This document shows, in pieces, positions 5,189 to 5,549 of a stretch of 5,549 bases of DNA. Source of the stretch: Hodarchaeum sp048939725 (GTDB lineage Archaea > Asgardarchaeota > Heimdallarchaeia > Hodarchaeales > Hodarchaeaceae); the NCBI GenBank assembly GCA_048939725.1, contig JBHLPG010000270.1, forward strand, positions 1 through 5,549, in the 5' to 3' direction. Position 1 is the first letter of the stretch, and every line of letters begins with the position of its first letter. Under the pieces are notes generated by a model, which was given only the letters and a program-made list of their open reading frames with translations, did not search any database and was not told the origin of the DNA. Position numbers and translations under genes: made by a program.

Positions 5189-5549
5189 ATGAGTATTGGA
5201 ATCCTGTATGAACGTGCTGAAACGGATGAAATGGGTATTAAATTAACAGCAAAGGAACTTGGAATGGATCTGGTTTTTGTTCCTTTTCGGAAAATTGCTC
5301 TAAGCATCGATGGAGATCATTATTCTATTCAAAGTAAGGGTAAGAGTTACGCAAAAATAAATACAGATATTGAAGTTATTTTGAACCGATGTCAAAGTAA
5401 GAACCGCCGATTACTGGCATCAAATGTCATTGAGAGCTTGGGGAAATACTCAATTAACTCATCTCTTGCTGAGTATACTTGCTTTAGTAAATTAAGAACC
5501 ATACTTCGTCTATGGCAGGCGGGAGTAAAAACTCCAAAAACTGTTTACA
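5189..5549 (+). CDS. lysX: LysX-type LysW ligase, N-terminal part (cut by window edge)
   Basis: This is an ATP-grasp ligase of the RimK family that attaches alpha-aminoadipate (lysine route) and/or glutamate (arginine route) to the C-terminal Glu of LysW using ATP. About 120 residues are present, of roughly 280 in the family; the reading frame is open to the end. Visible family features are IGILYE at 3-8 opening the N-terminal domain, LLASNVIESLG at 75-85, INSS at 89-92, and the Cys98-containing stretch leading to KLRTILRL (101-108) and AGVKTPKT (111-118), which borders the ATP-grasp fold. The ATP-binding and substrate-selecting residues lie beyond the edge, so LysX, ArgX or a dual enzyme cannot be told apart. 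GGTGAT (5174-5179) lies nine bases before ATG at 5189. It is co-transcribed with lysW by position. Confidence 0.9.
   Translation, partial: MSIGILYERAETDEMGIKLTAKELGMDLVFVPFRKIALSIDGDHYSIQSKGKSYAKINTDIEVILNRCQSKNRRLLASNVIESLGKYSINSSLAEYTCFSKLRTILRLWQAGVKTPKTVY

Overview
The window looks like a piece of an archaeal chromosome. It is AT-rich. It carries a tRNA-Thr(CGU) gene with an intron after position 37, archaeal-type TATA boxes, and repeated GGTGAT Shine-Dalgarno motifs that fit the usual archaeal 16S 3' end. It also has the LysW carrier-protein route of lysine/arginine synthesis, which is typical of Thermoproteota ('TACK') lineages and Thermococcales, and a short homoserine dehydrogenase without its own ACT domain. 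A Thermoproteota-type lineage such as Bathyarchaeia or Nitrososphaeria is my best guess, but rank below domain is uncertain from 5.5 kb.

Left part (1-606, all on the minus strand): the first residues of a probable cob(I)alamin adenosyltransferase run off the left edge. Upstream of it lies a previously unlisted 37-residue single-span membrane microprotein (226-339), then the intron-containing tRNA-Thr gene (478-606). Non-coding DNA between them holds TATA-like boxes, a perfect 7-bp inverted repeat and a 12-bp direct repeat.

Middle part (about 767-3172, plus strand): a stand-alone tandem-ACT protein, homoserine dehydrogenase and prephenate dehydratase. The first two are 19 bp apart and are likely co-transcribed; the ACT protein probably supplies the regulatory module that this hom lacks. 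PheA has its own C-terminal ACT domain with the phenylalanine-binding ESRP motif. This group covers branch points towards threonine/methionine/isoleucine and phenylalanine.

Right part (3193-5549): proC (proline synthesis) and an ACT-domain protein with a possible N-terminal DNA-binding segment lie on the minus strand. Divergently, lysW and the start of lysX lie on the plus strand. The 120-bp divergent intergenic region between the ACT protein and lysW holds a strong TATA box and a cluster of three TGACCA half-sites. A further TGACCA site lies just downstream of the likely proC TATA box. I infer a possible local amino-acid-responsive regulator with its own operator, controlling itself, perhaps proC, and perhaps lysWX. 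This is the most interesting untested idea in the window.

Taken together this is an amino-acid biosynthesis neighbourhood (Thr/Met, Phe, Pro, Lys/Arg) in which three of the six biosynthesis-region proteins with complete sequence carry ACT-type ligand-binding domains.
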